A DNA stretch of 64,000 nucleotides from Vibrio ishigakensis (lineage in GTDB: Bacteria > Pseudomonadota > Gammaproteobacteria > Enterobacterales > Vibrionaceae). Location: the NCBI RefSeq assembly GCF_024347675.1, contig NZ_AP024881.1:434001-498000 (forward strand). Direction: 5' to 3'. The notes beneath the pieces were generated by a model. That model ran no database searches, was not told the DNA's origin, and saw only the letters and a program-made list of their open reading frames with translations. The position numbers and the translations under genes were made by a program. Within the stretch, counting starts at the first letter, position 1; every line of letters starts with the position of its first letter. Of this stretch, positions 9,019-18,071 are shown in pieces.

Positions 9019-9069
9019 ATCCTTGCCACACTCTCTATTAATTGGTGTGGTATATGAACTGGCAAGGAT
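9019..9069 (+). promoter_or_regulatory. Competing hairpins around the ung start codon
   Basis: A perfect 10-bp inverted repeat (ATCCTTGCCA 9019-9028 with TGGCAAGGAT 9060-9069) encloses a second hairpin, CCACAC (9026-9031) with GTGTGG (9045-9050). They share bases 9026-9028, so they cannot form fully together. The ung ATG (9054) is in the loop of the outer one, and its only candidate binding site (GGTGTGG, 9044-9050) lies in the inner stem. Confidence 0.45.
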
Positions 9070-9725
9070 TTATACAAGAGCAGCGACAGCTTCCTTACTT
9101 TGACAAAATTGAGCAGTTTGTGTCTGAGCAAAGAAGCTTGGGCAAAACTGTTTATCCTCCTCAAGACCAGGTCTTTTCGGCCTTTGATTCAACGCCTCTC
9201 GATAAAGTGAAAGTAGTGATCCTAGGGCAAGATCCCTATCACGGCCCTAACCAGGCTCATGGTCTGAGCTTCTCTGTACTGCCGGGCAACAAGATCCCAC
9301 CATCACTGCGCAACATCTATAAAGAGCTAAATACAGACATAGAGGGGTTCGAGATCCCTTCTCACGGTTATCTCGCTCACTGGGCAGAGCAAGGCGTGCT
9401 GCTTCTTAATACCGTACTTACTGTTGAGCAAGGTCAGGCGCACTCTCACGCTAAATGTGGTTGGGAAACTTTTACTGAAGCGGCTATTGAACTTCTTTCC
9501 AAACAAAAGCAAGGGCTTGTGTTTATGTTGTGGGGTGCTCATGCACAAAAGAAAGGGGTTAACATCGATGCGGATAAGCATTTGGTTCTTAGCTCGGTAC
9601 ACCCATCACCTTTGAGTGCCCGCAGAGGCTTTTTGGGATGTCAGCATTTTTCTAAAGCGAATAAGTATCTGGAAAATATAGGAAAACAGCCAATCAATTG
9701 GCATCTTCCCGCTGAACTAGGTTGA
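9054..9725 (+). CDS. ung: Uracil-DNA glycosylase
   Basis: Family 1 UDG of 223 residues that removes uracil from DNA. The catalytic water-activating Asp is D60 in GQDPYHGP, and the HPSPLSA leucine-loop motif is near residue 183. I took the ATG at 9054 because [16 protein letters not shown] aligns with the E. coli N-terminus; in-frame TTG (9042) and GTG starts upstream are also possible. The ribosome binding site is poor and buried in a predicted hairpin. It lies downstream of the 35-residue ORF and could be co-transcribed with it. Confidence 0.96.
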   Translation: MNWQGFIQEQRQLPYFDKIEQFVSEQRSLGKTVYPPQDQVFSAFDSTPLDKVKVVILGQDPYHGPNQAHGLSFSVLPGNKIPPSLRNIYKELNTDIEGFEIPSHGYLAHWAEQGVLLLNTVLTVEQGQAHSHAKCGWETFTEAAIELLSKQKQGLVFMLWGAHAQKKGVNIDADKHLVLSSVHPSPLSARRGFLGCQHFSKANKYLENIGKQPINWHLPAELG

Positions 9726-9833
9726 GAAAGAGTAAAATCCACATAAAAAGTGTGCTTTTTTAGTCCTCCCTCAAAACATGCATGCAAATAATTGCTTAAA
9801 CTTAATGCAACGGATGATATGGAGGGATGGAAT

Positions 9834-10385
9834 ATGATGCTAGAAAGGATCCATCGTGAGCATGGTTATATGGTGCGATTGCTGGCGATACTTAGGAAGA
9901 AGCTAATTCGTCTTCGTGACGAGGAGCCGATTAACTATTCACTGGTCAAAGAGATAGTGGATTATCTTTGCGATCACTCTGAGCGCACTCATCACCCAAA
10001 AGAGGATCTTATCTATCACTACTTCATCGAAAAGTATGGTGAGCAGAAGCAGATACAGAACCTAGAGAAGGAGCATGTTGAGCTATCTAAACTCACGCAT
10101 GAGTTCTTGGATGTAGTGGATATGATTTTACAAGATGCCGTGGTGCCTTCAGATCTCTTCTCAAGCCAACTAGAGAATTTCATTCAGCAGCAGAAGCGAC
10201 ACCTAGATCTGGAAGAGCAAGACATTATTCCGCTGATTAAGCAGACCTTTGATATCTCAGATTGGCAACACCTAGAGCAAGAGTGGGGCACACAAGAAGA
10301 GGACCCTGTGTTTGGCGAAACCATAGCCGACCGCTACAAGCAGCTTGCCGAGCGGGTCAAACAGACCGAAAAAGAGTATGTGTAA
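9834..10385 (+). CDS. Hemerythrin-like (HHE) cation-binding protein
   Basis: 183 residues, almost all helical and very acidic/basic. The ATG at 9834 follows GGAGGG at 7 nt. Candidate metal ligands are spread as in the HHE fold: His in REHGYMVRLL near residue 10, HSERTHHPKED (about 48-58), EKEHVEL (about 79-85) and KRHLDLEEQDI (about 121-131). Such proteins bind a di-iron centre and are linked to oxygen, NO or iron handling; the exact role here is unknown. It stands alone, closed by a strong terminator. Confidence 0.85.
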   Translation: MMLERIHREHGYMVRLLAILRKKLIRLRDEEPINYSLVKEIVDYLCDHSERTHHPKEDLIYHYFIEKYGEQKQIQNLEKEHVELSKLTHEFLDVVDMILQDAVVPSDLFSSQLENFIQQQKRHLDLEEQDIIPLIKQTFDISDWQHLEQEWGTQEEDPVFGETIADRYKQLAERVKQTEKEYV

Positions 10386-10389
10386 AAGC

Positions 10390-10418
10390 AAAAAGGATGG
10401 CAGAGGCCATCCTTTTTT
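10390..10418. terminator. Bidirectional terminator after the hemerythrin-like gene
   Basis: AAAAAGGATGGC / GCCATCCTTTTTT with AGAG loop, between two convergent genes and flanked by A- and T-runs. Confidence 0.9.
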
Positions 10419-10425
10419 ATGTCTA

Positions 10426-10614
10426 TTAGAGGTCGATATCTTCTAGCGCGTAATCGGCGCAAACATCCAGATCCATCAGTTCTTTTTGCAAGCGCTGGCG
10501 ATCCTTAATCGCTTCTATTTCTCTCCATTTGCGCTTTACAGGTTTAGAGCGGCCACCACCACGAGCTCTGCGTGGCTCTTCGGTTTCAAAAAAGTCGTCT
10601 AGTTGCATGTCCAT
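10426..10614 (-). CDS. DUF3545-like small basic protein
   Basis: 62 residues starting MDMQLDDFFE, with a GGGR stretch, then VKRKWREIEAIKDRQRL, which looks like the conserved core of the DUF3545 family of short gammaproteobacterial proteins. The ATG at 10614 has GGAAT about 5 nt upstream. No signal peptide or membrane segment; the middle is strongly basic and the C-terminus acidic and helical. No biochemical function is known to me. Confidence 0.75.
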   Translation of the reverse strand: MDMQLDDFFETEEPRRARGGGRSKPVKRKWREIEAIKDRQRLQKELMDLDVCADYALEDIDL

Positions 10615-11099
10615 AAGCTATTCCTTTTACTTCATGCGGGCGTTGAACATAGGTCGGTCGTCTCGAACTCCTAACCTTGAATCTCTCGACGACTCGGCAT
10701 CAGTATTACCACGAACCAGATTAAATTATCTTTGAACTATTTCTCATTTATTTCTAAATTGTGAATGTTTTGTGGAGTATGAGGTTTGTTTCACACTAAC
10801 TGATAACAGGTTTGTTTAAATAGTGAGCATGACTACTGGTGAAATTTGCATTTTAAGGTTTCTATCGGCATGATGCGCGCAGATTTGGTGTAGGGGAATC
10901 GTTTGCCCAAGGACAAATCTCAGCACTATATGCTTAGCACTACCCCAGTTTGAGTTTCGATATTAGGAAAGTTGTGCATCGCATATTTTCCAATGTTGTA
11001 ACCCACTTCTTCGGTTAAGCATCCAAAAATAAAAGCACTGAGGTTGCACCCTCCATACACCTCACTTAGTGAGGTTTAATAAAAATAAAGAGGCTAGTT
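10615..11099 (+). promoter_or_regulatory. 485-bp leader region of the AGCS symporter, possible cis-regulatory RNA
   Basis: No ORF with a convincing start. The section from about 10860 to 11075 looks structured: AGATTTG (10881-10887) pairs perfectly with CAAATCT (10914-10920), the enclosed GGGG could pair with CCCC in the following CACTACCCC, AGCACTA is repeated 16 bp apart (10922 and 10936), and CCTCAC-TTA-GTGAGG (about 11060-11075) forms a hairpin just ahead of the RBS. A further imperfect inverted repeat sits at about 10656-10694. I do not see the tandem glycine-riboswitch core known for some AGCS genes. Confidence 0.35.
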
Positions 11100-12539
11100 G
11101 TGACAGACATTATCAACTTAATGAACGATCTCCTGTGGGGATCAATCCTTATTTATCTTCTAGTAGGCGGTGGTATTTATTTCACCGTACGTTTGGGCTT
11201 TATCCAGTTCCGCCACTTCGGCCACATGTTCAGCGTACTAAAGAACAGCCGTAAAGCGGACAAAGCTGGTATCTCTTCTTTCCAAGCACTTTGTACCAGT
11301 CTAGCGGCACGTGTAGGTACTGGTAACATGGCTGGTGTTGCGGTAGCACTTACCCTAGGTGGCCCTGGCGCTATCTTCTGGATGTGGCTGATCGCTATGC
11401 TAGGTATGGCAACCTCTTTTGCCGAGAGTACCCTAGCTCAGCTATACAAAACCAAAGATGAAGATGGCAACTACCGTGGTGGTCCAGCTTACTATATGGA
11501 GAAAGGTCTAGGCATGCGCTGGATGGGCGTATTGTTCTCTATCTTCCTGATCATCGCATTCGGTCTGGTATTTAACTCAGTACAAGCAAACTCTATCGCA
11601 AGTGCAATGAACACCGCATTTGGCATTGAGCCATGGGTTGCTGGTGTTGCAGTAGCAGTACTTTCTGCATTCGTTATCTTTGGTGGCATCCGTAAGATTG
11701 CACGTACTGCGGAGCTAATCGTTCCTGTAATGGCACTAGCTTACCTAGTGCTGGCTTTCTACGTAATGTTCTCAAACATCGAGAAAGTGCCAGAAATTAT
11801 CTCTCTTATCTTCAAGAGTGCGTTCGGTCTGCAAGAAGCAGCCGCTGGTGGTGCAGGTTACGCTATCGCTCAAGCGCTGATTAACGGTATCAAACGTGGA
11901 CTATTCTCGAACGAAGCTGGTATGGGTTCTGCGCCAAACGCAGCAGCATCGGCGACGCCATATCCGCCGCACCCTGCATCACAGGGTTATGTTCAGATGC
12001 TAGGTGTTTTCACTGATACTATCGTTATCTGTACTGCGACTGTCGCTATCATCCTTGTTTCTGGTGAGTATGTTCCTCACGGTGAAATCACAGGTATCGA
12101 GCTGACACAGCGCGCGCTAAGTGCTGAAGTGGGCAGCTGGGGTGGTATCTTTGTTGCTGTAGCTATCTTCTTCTTTGCGTTTACCTCTATCATCGCAAAC
12201 TACTCGTACGCAGAAACTAACCTTATCTTCCTTGAGCACAACCACAAGGCGGGTCTAAACATCTTCCGCGTAATCGTGCTAGGCATGGTTCTGTTCGGTG
12301 CTGTTTCGTCCCTACCAACGGTATGGGCAATGGCAGACGTGTCGATGGGCCTTATGGCTATCGTGAACATGGTGGCTATCCTGTTGCTATCAGGTATCGT
12401 GGTTAAGCTCGCTAAGGACTACAACAAGCAGCTTAAAGCGGGCAAGGTGCCAACCTTTGATGCTAACGACTTCCCTGAGCTTCAGTCTCAGCTAGAAGAA
12501 GGTATCTGGGACCAGGCTGAAGAAGCGAAAAAGTCGTAA
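11100..12539 (+). CDS. AGCS-family sodium:alanine/glycine symporter
   Basis: 479-residue inner-membrane carrier of the AGCS (AlsT/DagA) family, with about ten or eleven hydrophobic segments. Family signatures are GTGNMAGVAVALTLGGPG (about 76-93) and NEAGMGSAPNAAASA (about 270). It imports alanine or glycine with Na+. The start is GTG at 11100 behind AGAGG. The upstream gap is long and may carry a regulatory RNA; a terminator follows directly. Substrate cannot be decided between alanine, glycine and D-alanine. Confidence 0.9.
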   Translation: MTDIINLMNDLLWGSILIYLLVGGGIYFTVRLGFIQFRHFGHMFSVLKNSRKADKAGISSFQALCTSLAARVGTGNMAGVAVALTLGGPGAIFWMWLIAMLGMATSFAESTLAQLYKTKDEDGNYRGGPAYYMEKGLGMRWMGVLFSIFLIIAFGLVFNSVQANSIASAMNTAFGIEPWVAGVAVAVLSAFVIFGGIRKIARTAELIVPVMALAYLVLAFYVMFSNIEKVPEIISLIFKSAFGLQEAAAGGAGYAIAQALINGIKRGLFSNEAGMGSAPNAAASATPYPPHPASQGYVQMLGVFTDTIVICTATVAIILVSGEYVPHGEITGIELTQRALSAEVGSWGGIFVAVAIFFFAFTSIIANYSYAETNLIFLEHNHKAGLNIFRVIVLGMVLFGAVSSLPTVWAMADVSMGLMAIVNMVAILLLSGIVVKLAKDYNKQLKAGKVPTFDANDFPELQSQLEEGIWDQAEEAKKS

Positions 12540-12566
12540 TCGCTCTCACCTATGACACTGATTGAA

Positions 12567-12597
12567 AGAGCCGTGCTGACATAGCACGGCTTTTTTT
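12567..12597 (+). terminator. Terminator after the AGCS symporter gene
   Basis: AGCCGTGCT / AGCACGGCT stem, 5-nt loop, seven-T tail. Confidence 0.92.
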
Positions 12598-12636
12598 ATA
12601 CCCTGTGCATATCAAGATATGTAAAGGAAGACCGCT

Positions 12637-13410
12637 ATGTTGGTTATTGTTTCTCCAGCTAAAACCCTAGATTTTGAATCTCCATTGGCTACAGAGCGCT
12701 ACACTCAGCCTGAATTTATCCCTGAATCAGCCGAGCTTATTGAGGTCTGTCGTGAGTTGACTCCTGCTGATATTGCGGGCCTGATGAAGGTAAGCGATAA
12801 GATTGCTGGTCTAAATGCCGCTCGTTTTGAGCAGTGGTCCACCACCTTTACTCCAGACAATGCACGTCAGGCTATCCTGGCCTTTAAAGGCGATGTGTAT
12901 ACCGGCCTTGAGGCGGAGAGCTTTAGCGAAGAGGACTTCGATTATGCACAGTCTCACTTCCGTATGTTGTCAGGTCTCTATGGATTACTAAAGCCGCTAG
13001 ATCTTATGCAGCCGTATCGTCTAGAGATGGGTACTAAGCTTGCTAACCCTAAGGGCACTAACCTGTATCAATTCTGGGGTGAGAAGATCACCGATAAGGT
13101 GAATGAGGCTCTTGCTGCTCAAGGTGACGATCTCCTGATTAACCTCGCTTCAAACGAGTACTTCAAATCGGTGAAGCCGAAGAAAGTTGAAGGTCAGATC
13201 ATTACGCCAGTGTTCAAAGACTGCAAGAAGGGTAACTACAAGGTTATTAGCTTCTTCGCTAAGAAAGCGCGCGGCATGATGGCGAAATACATCATTCAGA
13301 ACCGTATTGAGTCTGTTGAGGCACTGAAAGAGTTTGACGTAGCGGGCTATTACTTCTGTGAAGCTGAGTCCAATGATAAAGAGCTAGTGTTCAAGCGCGA
13401 GGAACAGTAA
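12637..13410 (+). CDS. yaaA: Peroxide stress protein YaaA
   Basis: 257 residues (258 in E. coli), full-length match to the YaaA/DUF328 family: VSPAKTLD at the N-terminus, [36 protein letters not shown] and [14 protein letters not shown]. In E. coli the protein lowers intracellular free iron during H2O2 stress and belongs to the OxyR regulon; it has a DNA-binding fold. AAGGAAG precedes the ATG. It may be co-transcribed with the following two acetyltransferase genes. Confidence 0.95.
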   Translation: MLVIVSPAKTLDFESPLATERYTQPEFIPESAELIEVCRELTPADIAGLMKVSDKIAGLNAARFEQWSTTFTPDNARQAILAFKGDVYTGLEAESFSEEDFDYAQSHFRMLSGLYGLLKPLDLMQPYRLEMGTKLANPKGTNLYQFWGEKITDKVNEALAAQGDDLLINLASNEYFKSVKPKKVEGQIITPVFKDCKKGNYKVISFFAKKARGMMAKYIIQNRIESVEALKEFDVAGYYFCEAESNDKELVFKREEQ

Positions 13411-13427
13411 TCAGTCCGATAGGCACT

Positions 13428-13979
13428 TTGGAAACTGAACGACTCATACTCCGCCGCTGGAAAGCGGTGGATTTTGACGCCTTCGTTAAGCTAAACACTG
13501 ACTCAGAGGTGATGCGCTTTTTTCCAAGCCCACTAACACCATTACAGAGCATTGAACTGGCGCGTCATGCTGCCCAGCAGCTATTTCATCAGGGCTGGGG
13601 GATGTGGGCGGTTGAGCTAAAGGCTGATGGTGAATTTATCGGTATGGTCGGTCTTCAACCTCGCAAGGCCAGCGATGGCATACTGGAGGACGACTTTGTC
13701 GAGATAGTTTGGCGTTTGAGTAAGAGTGCATGGGGTAAAGGCTACGCACCAGAGGCAGCGTCAGAGGTGCTCAAGTTCTCTTTCACTGAGCTAGGGCTAG
13801 ACTCTGTGTACAGCCTTACCGCACTGTGTAACCTGCCATCGCAGCGTGTGATGCAAAAGATCGGCATGCACAACCTTAACCAAGATTTTCAACATCCAAG
13901 ACTAGAGCCTGACTCACCCTTGAGTTGGCACTGTCTATATCATATCTCAAGGCAAGCATGGTTAAAGTCAAACAAGTAA
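13428..13979 (+). CDS. GNAT acetyltransferase, RimJ/RimL type
   Basis: 183 residues starting METERLILRRW, the usual N-terminus of RimJ/RimL-like N-acetyltransferases. The acetyl-CoA loop appears as KSAWGKGYAPEAA (about 101-113), followed by NLPSQRVMQKIGM. The start codon is TTG at 13428 with GATAGG upstream; no ATG is available. It begins 17 bp after yaaA and overlaps the next gene, so a yaaA-GNAT-GNAT unit is likely. Target (protein N-terminus, amine or antibiotic) cannot be read from sequence. Confidence 0.8.
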   Translation: METERLILRRWKAVDFDAFVKLNTDSEVMRFFPSPLTPLQSIELARHAAQQLFHQGWGMWAVELKADGEFIGMVGLQPRKASDGILEDDFVEIVWRLSKSAWGKGYAPEAASEVLKFSFTELGLDSVYSLTALCNLPSQRVMQKIGMHNLNQDFQHPRLEPDSPLSWHCLYHISRQAWLKSNK

Positions 13980-14413
13980 AACCCTCCGATATCCCTATGT
14001 CTCTATTGCTTGAGGCGGATCCAGATGAGGCTATGGTTTTGTCTTATCTCGAGTCTTGTTTGGCCTTCGTGCTTATTGAGGAAGATAAGGTCGCTGGCGC
14101 TTGTTTGCTTAGGCAAGAAAGTGATGGCAATTCAGCTGAGTTGATGAACATTGCTATCTGGCCTGATAAACAAAAACTGGGCCTCGGCTCAGTGCTTCTT
14201 GAGGGAGTGCTAACCTCAGAGTCAGTGACCAGATTAGACAAAATATGGCTTAAGACTGGCACCTTTGGCCATCAGCTGAGCTTTTATCAAAGGCAAGGAT
14301 TTAGAGTGGAGAGGGTAGTGAAGAACTACTTTGTCGATAATTATCCTGAGCCCATTTATGAAAATGGTATCCAACATCAGGACATGCTGATCCTAGAATT
14401 GAAGATAAATTAA
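13958..14413 (+). CDS. GNAT acetyltransferase
   Basis: 151 residues if started at the ATG inside the end of the previous gene (about 22 bp overlap). The GNAT core is visible: AELMNIAIWPDKQKLGLGSVLLEG (about 64-87) holds strand 4 and the acetyl-CoA loop Q-K-L-G-L-G, and the C-terminal FYQRQGFRVERVVKNYF is the typical GNAT end with a conserved Tyr and Gly-Phe. Substrate unknown. Unlike its neighbour it belongs to the short, RimI-like branch. Confidence 0.78.
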   Translation: MVKVKQVKPSDIPMSLLLEADPDEAMVLSYLESCLAFVLIEEDKVAGACLLRQESDGNSAELMNIAIWPDKQKLGLGSVLLEGVLTSESVTRLDKIWLKTGTFGHQLSFYQRQGFRVERVVKNYFVDNYPEPIYENGIQHQDMLILELKIN

Positions 14414-14433
14414 AGGAGAGCCTAGGCTCTCCT
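14414..14433. terminator. Bidirectional terminator between acetyltransferase and srmB
   Basis: The 18-bp perfect palindrome GGAGAGCCTAGGCTCTCC lies between convergent stops. T-tracts on each side are short, so efficiency is uncertain. Confidence 0.65.
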
Positions 14434-14439
14434 CATTTA

Positions 14440-15663
14440 TTACTTCTTCTTTTTCACGCTTTTCTTGGCAGTTTTCTTAGCGTCTTTCTTTTTGTTCTTC
14501 TTCTTGAACACAGGTTTCTTGTGTTTAGGGCGAAGACCATCGATAAAGCGCTCTTTGATTGCTTCCTTGGTGTAGCGCTGAACACGCTCCATCATCGGCT
14601 GATCATGAGCTTCAACCAAAGAAATAGCCGAACCCTTCTTACCAGCACGACCAGTACGACCGATGCGGTGTAGGTAGACATCTGCGGTGCGTGGCAGATC
14701 ATAGTTGATTACATGGCTCACATCCGGGATGTCGATACCGCGAGCGGCTACGTCGGTAGCAAGAAGCACGCTCACCTCACCATCTTTAAAGCGACGGATT
14801 GCATTGTTACGACGGTCCTGAGGCATCTCGCCTTGGATCCAAGCGCAAGGGATCTGAGCGCTGTCCAGATGCTGGCGAAGTTCGCCTAAACGTTCGCGGG
14901 TCTTCAAGAATACGATACTGCGCTCGGCCTGCTCACCTATGATGCGCTTTAGAAGCTCTAGCTTGTGCAGAGCATCATCGGCGCGGTGATACCACTGTTG
15001 GATCTTTTTGCGCTCTTTAGTTGGTGGAGTAGAGTTTACTTCAGCTGGTTCTTTTAGAAGATCTGCAGTAAAGCCTTCAACGCCACGACCCTCTAGGGTT
15101 GCCGAGAACAGTAGTGTTTGTTTACGCCAGCGACACTCTGCAGACAATCGGTCTACCGTAGGACCAAAACCCATATCTAGCATGCGGTCTGCTTCATCTA
15201 GCACTAGCCATTCGATAGCACGGCAATCGAAGCGCTCTGCCTCGATGTACTCAAGCAGGCGACCAGGCGTTGCTACCACTATATCTTGGGTGGTTGCTAG
15301 GATATCAGCGTGCTCTTGATAGGTTACACCACCGGTAATGGTGAAGATGTTAAGTCTGGTATGTTTAGCCAGTGCCTTAGCCTGCTCGGTGATCTGCATC
15401 GCCAGTTCACGAGTCGGAGTTAGGATAAGTACACGTGCTGGGCCACCCTTTTTACGAGGGAAGTCCAATAGGTACTGAAGCGCAGGCAGAACAAAGGCTG
15501 CGGTTTTACCTGTACCTGTTGGTGCGGAAGCAAGAATGTCTCTGCCGTCTAGCGCATATGGGATGGCTTCACTCTGCACCTTAGTTGGGCGCTCATAGCC
15601 TATCTGTTCAATGGCCTTGATTAATGTTTCGTCTAAGTCTAAATCAGCAAAGGTTCTAATCAC
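14440..15663 (-). CDS. srmB: ATP-dependent RNA helicase SrmB
   Basis: DEAD-box helicase that assists 50S ribosome assembly. From the GTG at 15663 it is 407 residues; a TTG at 15678 would add five. GTG is preferred because MIRTFADLDL aligns with the E. coli start. Motifs in order: Q motif (Q30), Walker A GTGKT (50-54), PTRELA, TPGR, DEAD (about 152), SAT, and the second RecA domain with ATDVAARGID and HRIGRTGRAG. The last ~35 residues are a lysine-rich tail, shorter and more repetitive than the E. coli extension and probably RNA-binding. Confidence 0.95.
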   Translation of the reverse strand: MIRTFADLDLDETLIKAIEQIGYERPTKVQSEAIPYALDGRDILASAPTGTGKTAAFVLPALQYLLDFPRKKGGPARVLILTPTRELAMQITEQAKALAKHTRLNIFTITGGVTYQEHADILATTQDIVVATPGRLLEYIEAERFDCRAIEWLVLDEADRMLDMGFGPTVDRLSAECRWRKQTLLFSATLEGRGVEGFTADLLKEPAEVNSTPPTKERKKIQQWYHRADDALHKLELLKRIIGEQAERSIVFLKTRERLGELRQHLDSAQIPCAWIQGEMPQDRRNNAIRRFKDGEVSVLLATDVAARGIDIPDVSHVINYDLPRTADVYLHRIGRTGRAGKKGSAISLVEAHDQPMMERVQRYTKEAIKERFIDGLRPKHKKPVFKKKNKKKDAKKTAKKSVKKKK

Positions 15664-15726
15664 AGTTTCAATCCGCAATTGGGTGGGTCTTAAAGGGTGT
15701 AGTATAAACGTAAGCTTGGACTAAGT

Positions 15727-16437
15727 TCACATTTTTAAGTAGAAATCCCGCGTTAAGGCGATGAAATCTTGGCTGTACTCGGTACCTTGATGGATCTGCA
15801 GGCTAGTTGTCTGCATTTCTACCTGAACTCTTCTTAATTCAATCAGGTAGCGAGAAATCGGTTTTTTAGCTGTGGTCTTGATTTCGCATAGGCGTGAAAG
15901 GTGCCAGCCGCTAGTCTTTGCCAGTTGGATAAAACCATCTCCCTCGACCTTGGGAAGAATGAAACTAGCGCTTCCCTCAAGAGACAGAAGATCCGCGCAT
16001 GCCTTCAATAGATCTTTGTGTGCCAGCGTATCCGTGTGTCTTGCCTTAGCTCTCTGCTCTCGCTGACTCTGCTCTCCAGAATTGAAATAAGGAGGGTTGC
16101 AGATGATGCGTTCAAACTGATCCTTGATGGGCATCTTGGTCACATCCGTCATAGACACCTGTATGCGAGATGACCAAGGGCACGAAGCGGCGTTGTGCCG
16201 AGCGGCTTCAATGGCATCTGCGTCGATATCGATAGCTAGAATATCGGCGTTTGGATTTCTCTGAGCACTCATCAGGGCCAACAGTCCGGTACCTGTTCCT
16301 ATATCTAAGATGGAACCTACCATTTTTATATCTGCCCAAGCGCCCAGTAGTACCCCATCGGTGCTTACCGGCATTCCGCTTTTTCCACCGATTATGGTGA
16401 AGCGCTTAAATTCAAAATCTTTAGTGGTTTGGTTCAT
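15727..16437 (-). CDS. trmN6: tRNA1(Val) (adenine37-N6)-methyltransferase
   Basis: YfiC family, 236 residues from the ATG at 16437; upstream in-frame codons would add 39 residues that do not belong to the family. SAM-binding motif I ILDIGTGTGLLAL (about 42-54) is followed by the acidic IDID motif and the adenine N6-methylase motif NPPYF (about 114-118). It methylates A37 of the valine tRNA with UAC anticodon. This window itself encodes a tRNA-Val(UAC) in the rrn spacer, a plausible substrate. It is divergent from brnQ. Confidence 0.93.
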   Translation of the reverse strand: MNQTTKDFEFKRFTIIGGKSGMPVSTDGVLLGAWADIKMVGSILDIGTGTGLLALMSAQRNPNADILAIDIDADAIEAARHNAASCPWSSRIQVSMTDVTKMPIKDQFERIICNPPYFNSGEQSQREQRAKARHTDTLAHKDLLKACADLLSLEGSASFILPKVEGDGFIQLAKTSGWHLSRLCEIKTTAKKPISRYLIELRRVQVEMQTTSLQIHQGTEYSQDFIALTRDFYLKM

Positions 16438-16719
16438 TAGTATCAAGAAGGTTGTGAGTTTGTATGCATCTATGGTGCATGCAATCTGTTTGTTATTGCT
16501 TTGTTTGAGTTTGTTGGCTGTCTGTTTGACATTAAATTCTAGATTTAAAGTCAATATCTAGTGGATAATACTGGTAATTGATAAAATTACTGGCAGTAAC
16601 TAGTGTTTTTTCTCTATGCGCTTGAGTGCGCATTCGTCACCGTTCAAGATGCTTGCCTGAAATTTATCACAGCAGAGTGTAACGCATAAACTACACCACA
16701 GTCTGTTCTGGGGCGGGAT

Positions 16720-18030
16720 TTGAACAACAAACTTTCTTTTTTAGACATAGTAGCGCTTGGCTTTATGCTGTTCGCGTTTTTCTTGGGTGCGGGCAACATT
16801 ATTTTCCCACCTCTAGCAGGTCAACTTGCAGGCACTAATCTGATGCCAGCTATGGGTGGCTTTCTAGTTACAGCAGCAGGCCTGCCTCTTATTACTGTGG
16901 TTGCAGTCGCAATCGCTGGTGGCACTTGGGATCATCTGACTCGTGACCTACCAAAGCGTGTTGCTATCCTAATGGCCGCTCTGATCTTTATCATTATTGG
17001 CCCAGCTTTCGCTGCCCCTCGTGCAGGATTGGTTGCCTATGAGATAGGTTTACGTCCTTTCTTAGCGACACCTGATGCAATGACACTCGCACTATTCTCT
17101 ATTGTCTTTTTTGCTGTTGCTATGGTGTTGGCTTGGTCTCAAGGTAGCCTGCTAGACACCATAGGTAAGGTGCTAACGCCGCTGATGTTTGTTGGTCTAT
17201 TGGTGCTGTCGGTAATGGTAGTGATCAATCCGCAAAGTCCGATTATTCATCCTCAAGGTGATTATGTAGATCAGGCGTTTGTGACCGGTCTTCTTGAAGG
17301 CTATCTGACCATGGATACCTTTGGCGCATTGATGTTCGGCATACTTTTGGTTCAAGCACTAAACAGCAAAGGCGTGTCAGAAACTAAAGACGTCGCTCGT
17401 TACCTTATCTTAGCTGGCTTTATTGCAGCCTTCGGTCTGTGCCTGGTGTATATGTCTCTTTTCTATCTGGGTGCTACCAGTAATGGTATTGCAGCAGGTC
17501 TGACTAACGGCGGGGCTATCTTAGCTCACTATGTTCAAGCGCTGTTTGGTGTGAAAGGGCAGTGGGTATTGTCGGGCATTGTCGTGATTGCCTGTTTGAC
17601 TACGGCAGTGGGTTTGATCTCTGCTTGTTCAGACTTCTTTAGTAAGCACACCAAGCTCTCTTATAAAGCCTTTGTGGTTATCAACGGCTCTGTATGTGCT
17701 CTGGTTGCGAATGTGGGACTATCTCAGCTTATCGCGCTTTCTATCCCTGTGTTGTTTGCGCTGTATCCAGTAGCTATTGCATTGGTGGCTTTGACCTTCC
17801 TTCGTTCGCGTTTGGCTAATCCTGCGCGCGTTTATCGCACTGTGCTGGTGGTGGCCTTCTTGTTCGCTATTTTAGATGCGCTAAATGTAGCGGGCGTTGA
17901 TGTGAGCAGCTTTGATTTTGTGCCTATGTTTAGCCTTGGGCTAGGCTGGCTGTTGCCAACGCTTGCCATCATTATCTCAATGGTAGTGCTTGATGGCGGC
18001 AACAAGGCTCAGATAGAGCAGTACTCATAA
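16720..18030 (+). CDS. brnQ: Branched-chain amino acid:Na+ symporter BrnQ
   Basis: 436-residue inner-membrane protein of the LIVCS family with about twelve membrane segments. The N-terminus (LGFMLFAFFLGAGNIIFPP) and FAAPRAGLVAYEIG segment are diagnostic. It imports Leu, Ile and Val with Na+. Translation probably starts at TTG 16720, behind GGGGCGGGA; no ATG occurs at the right place. Single gene with its own terminator. Confidence 0.92.
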   Translation: MNNKLSFLDIVALGFMLFAFFLGAGNIIFPPLAGQLAGTNLMPAMGGFLVTAAGLPLITVVAVAIAGGTWDHLTRDLPKRVAILMAALIFIIIGPAFAAPRAGLVAYEIGLRPFLATPDAMTLALFSIVFFAVAMVLAWSQGSLLDTIGKVLTPLMFVGLLVLSVMVVINPQSPIIHPQGDYVDQAFVTGLLEGYLTMDTFGALMFGILLVQALNSKGVSETKDVARYLILAGFIAAFGLCLVYMSLFYLGATSNGIAAGLTNGGAILAHYVQALFGVKGQWVLSGIVVIACLTTAVGLISACSDFFSKHTKLSYKAFVVINGSVCALVANVGLSQLIALSIPVLFALYPVAIALVALTFLRSRLANPARVYRTVLVVAFLFAILDALNVAGVDVSSFDFVPMFSLGLGWLLPTLAIIISMVVLDGGNKAQIEQYS

Positions 18031-18034
18031 AAGC

Positions 18035-18062
18035 AAAAAAGCGTCCAATGGACGCTTTTTTA
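18035..18062. terminator. Terminator between brnQ and fldB
   Basis: AAAAAAGCGTCC-AAT-GGACGCTTTTTT; symmetric A/T tails allow use from both convergent genes. Confidence 0.9.
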
Positions 18063-18071
18063 ATGTTTGTT

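Noticed and set aside
10615..11099. Tandem glycine riboswitch upstream of the AGCS gene
   Set aside because: I looked for the conserved glycine aptamer core in both halves and did not find it; only a generic structured leader can be claimed.
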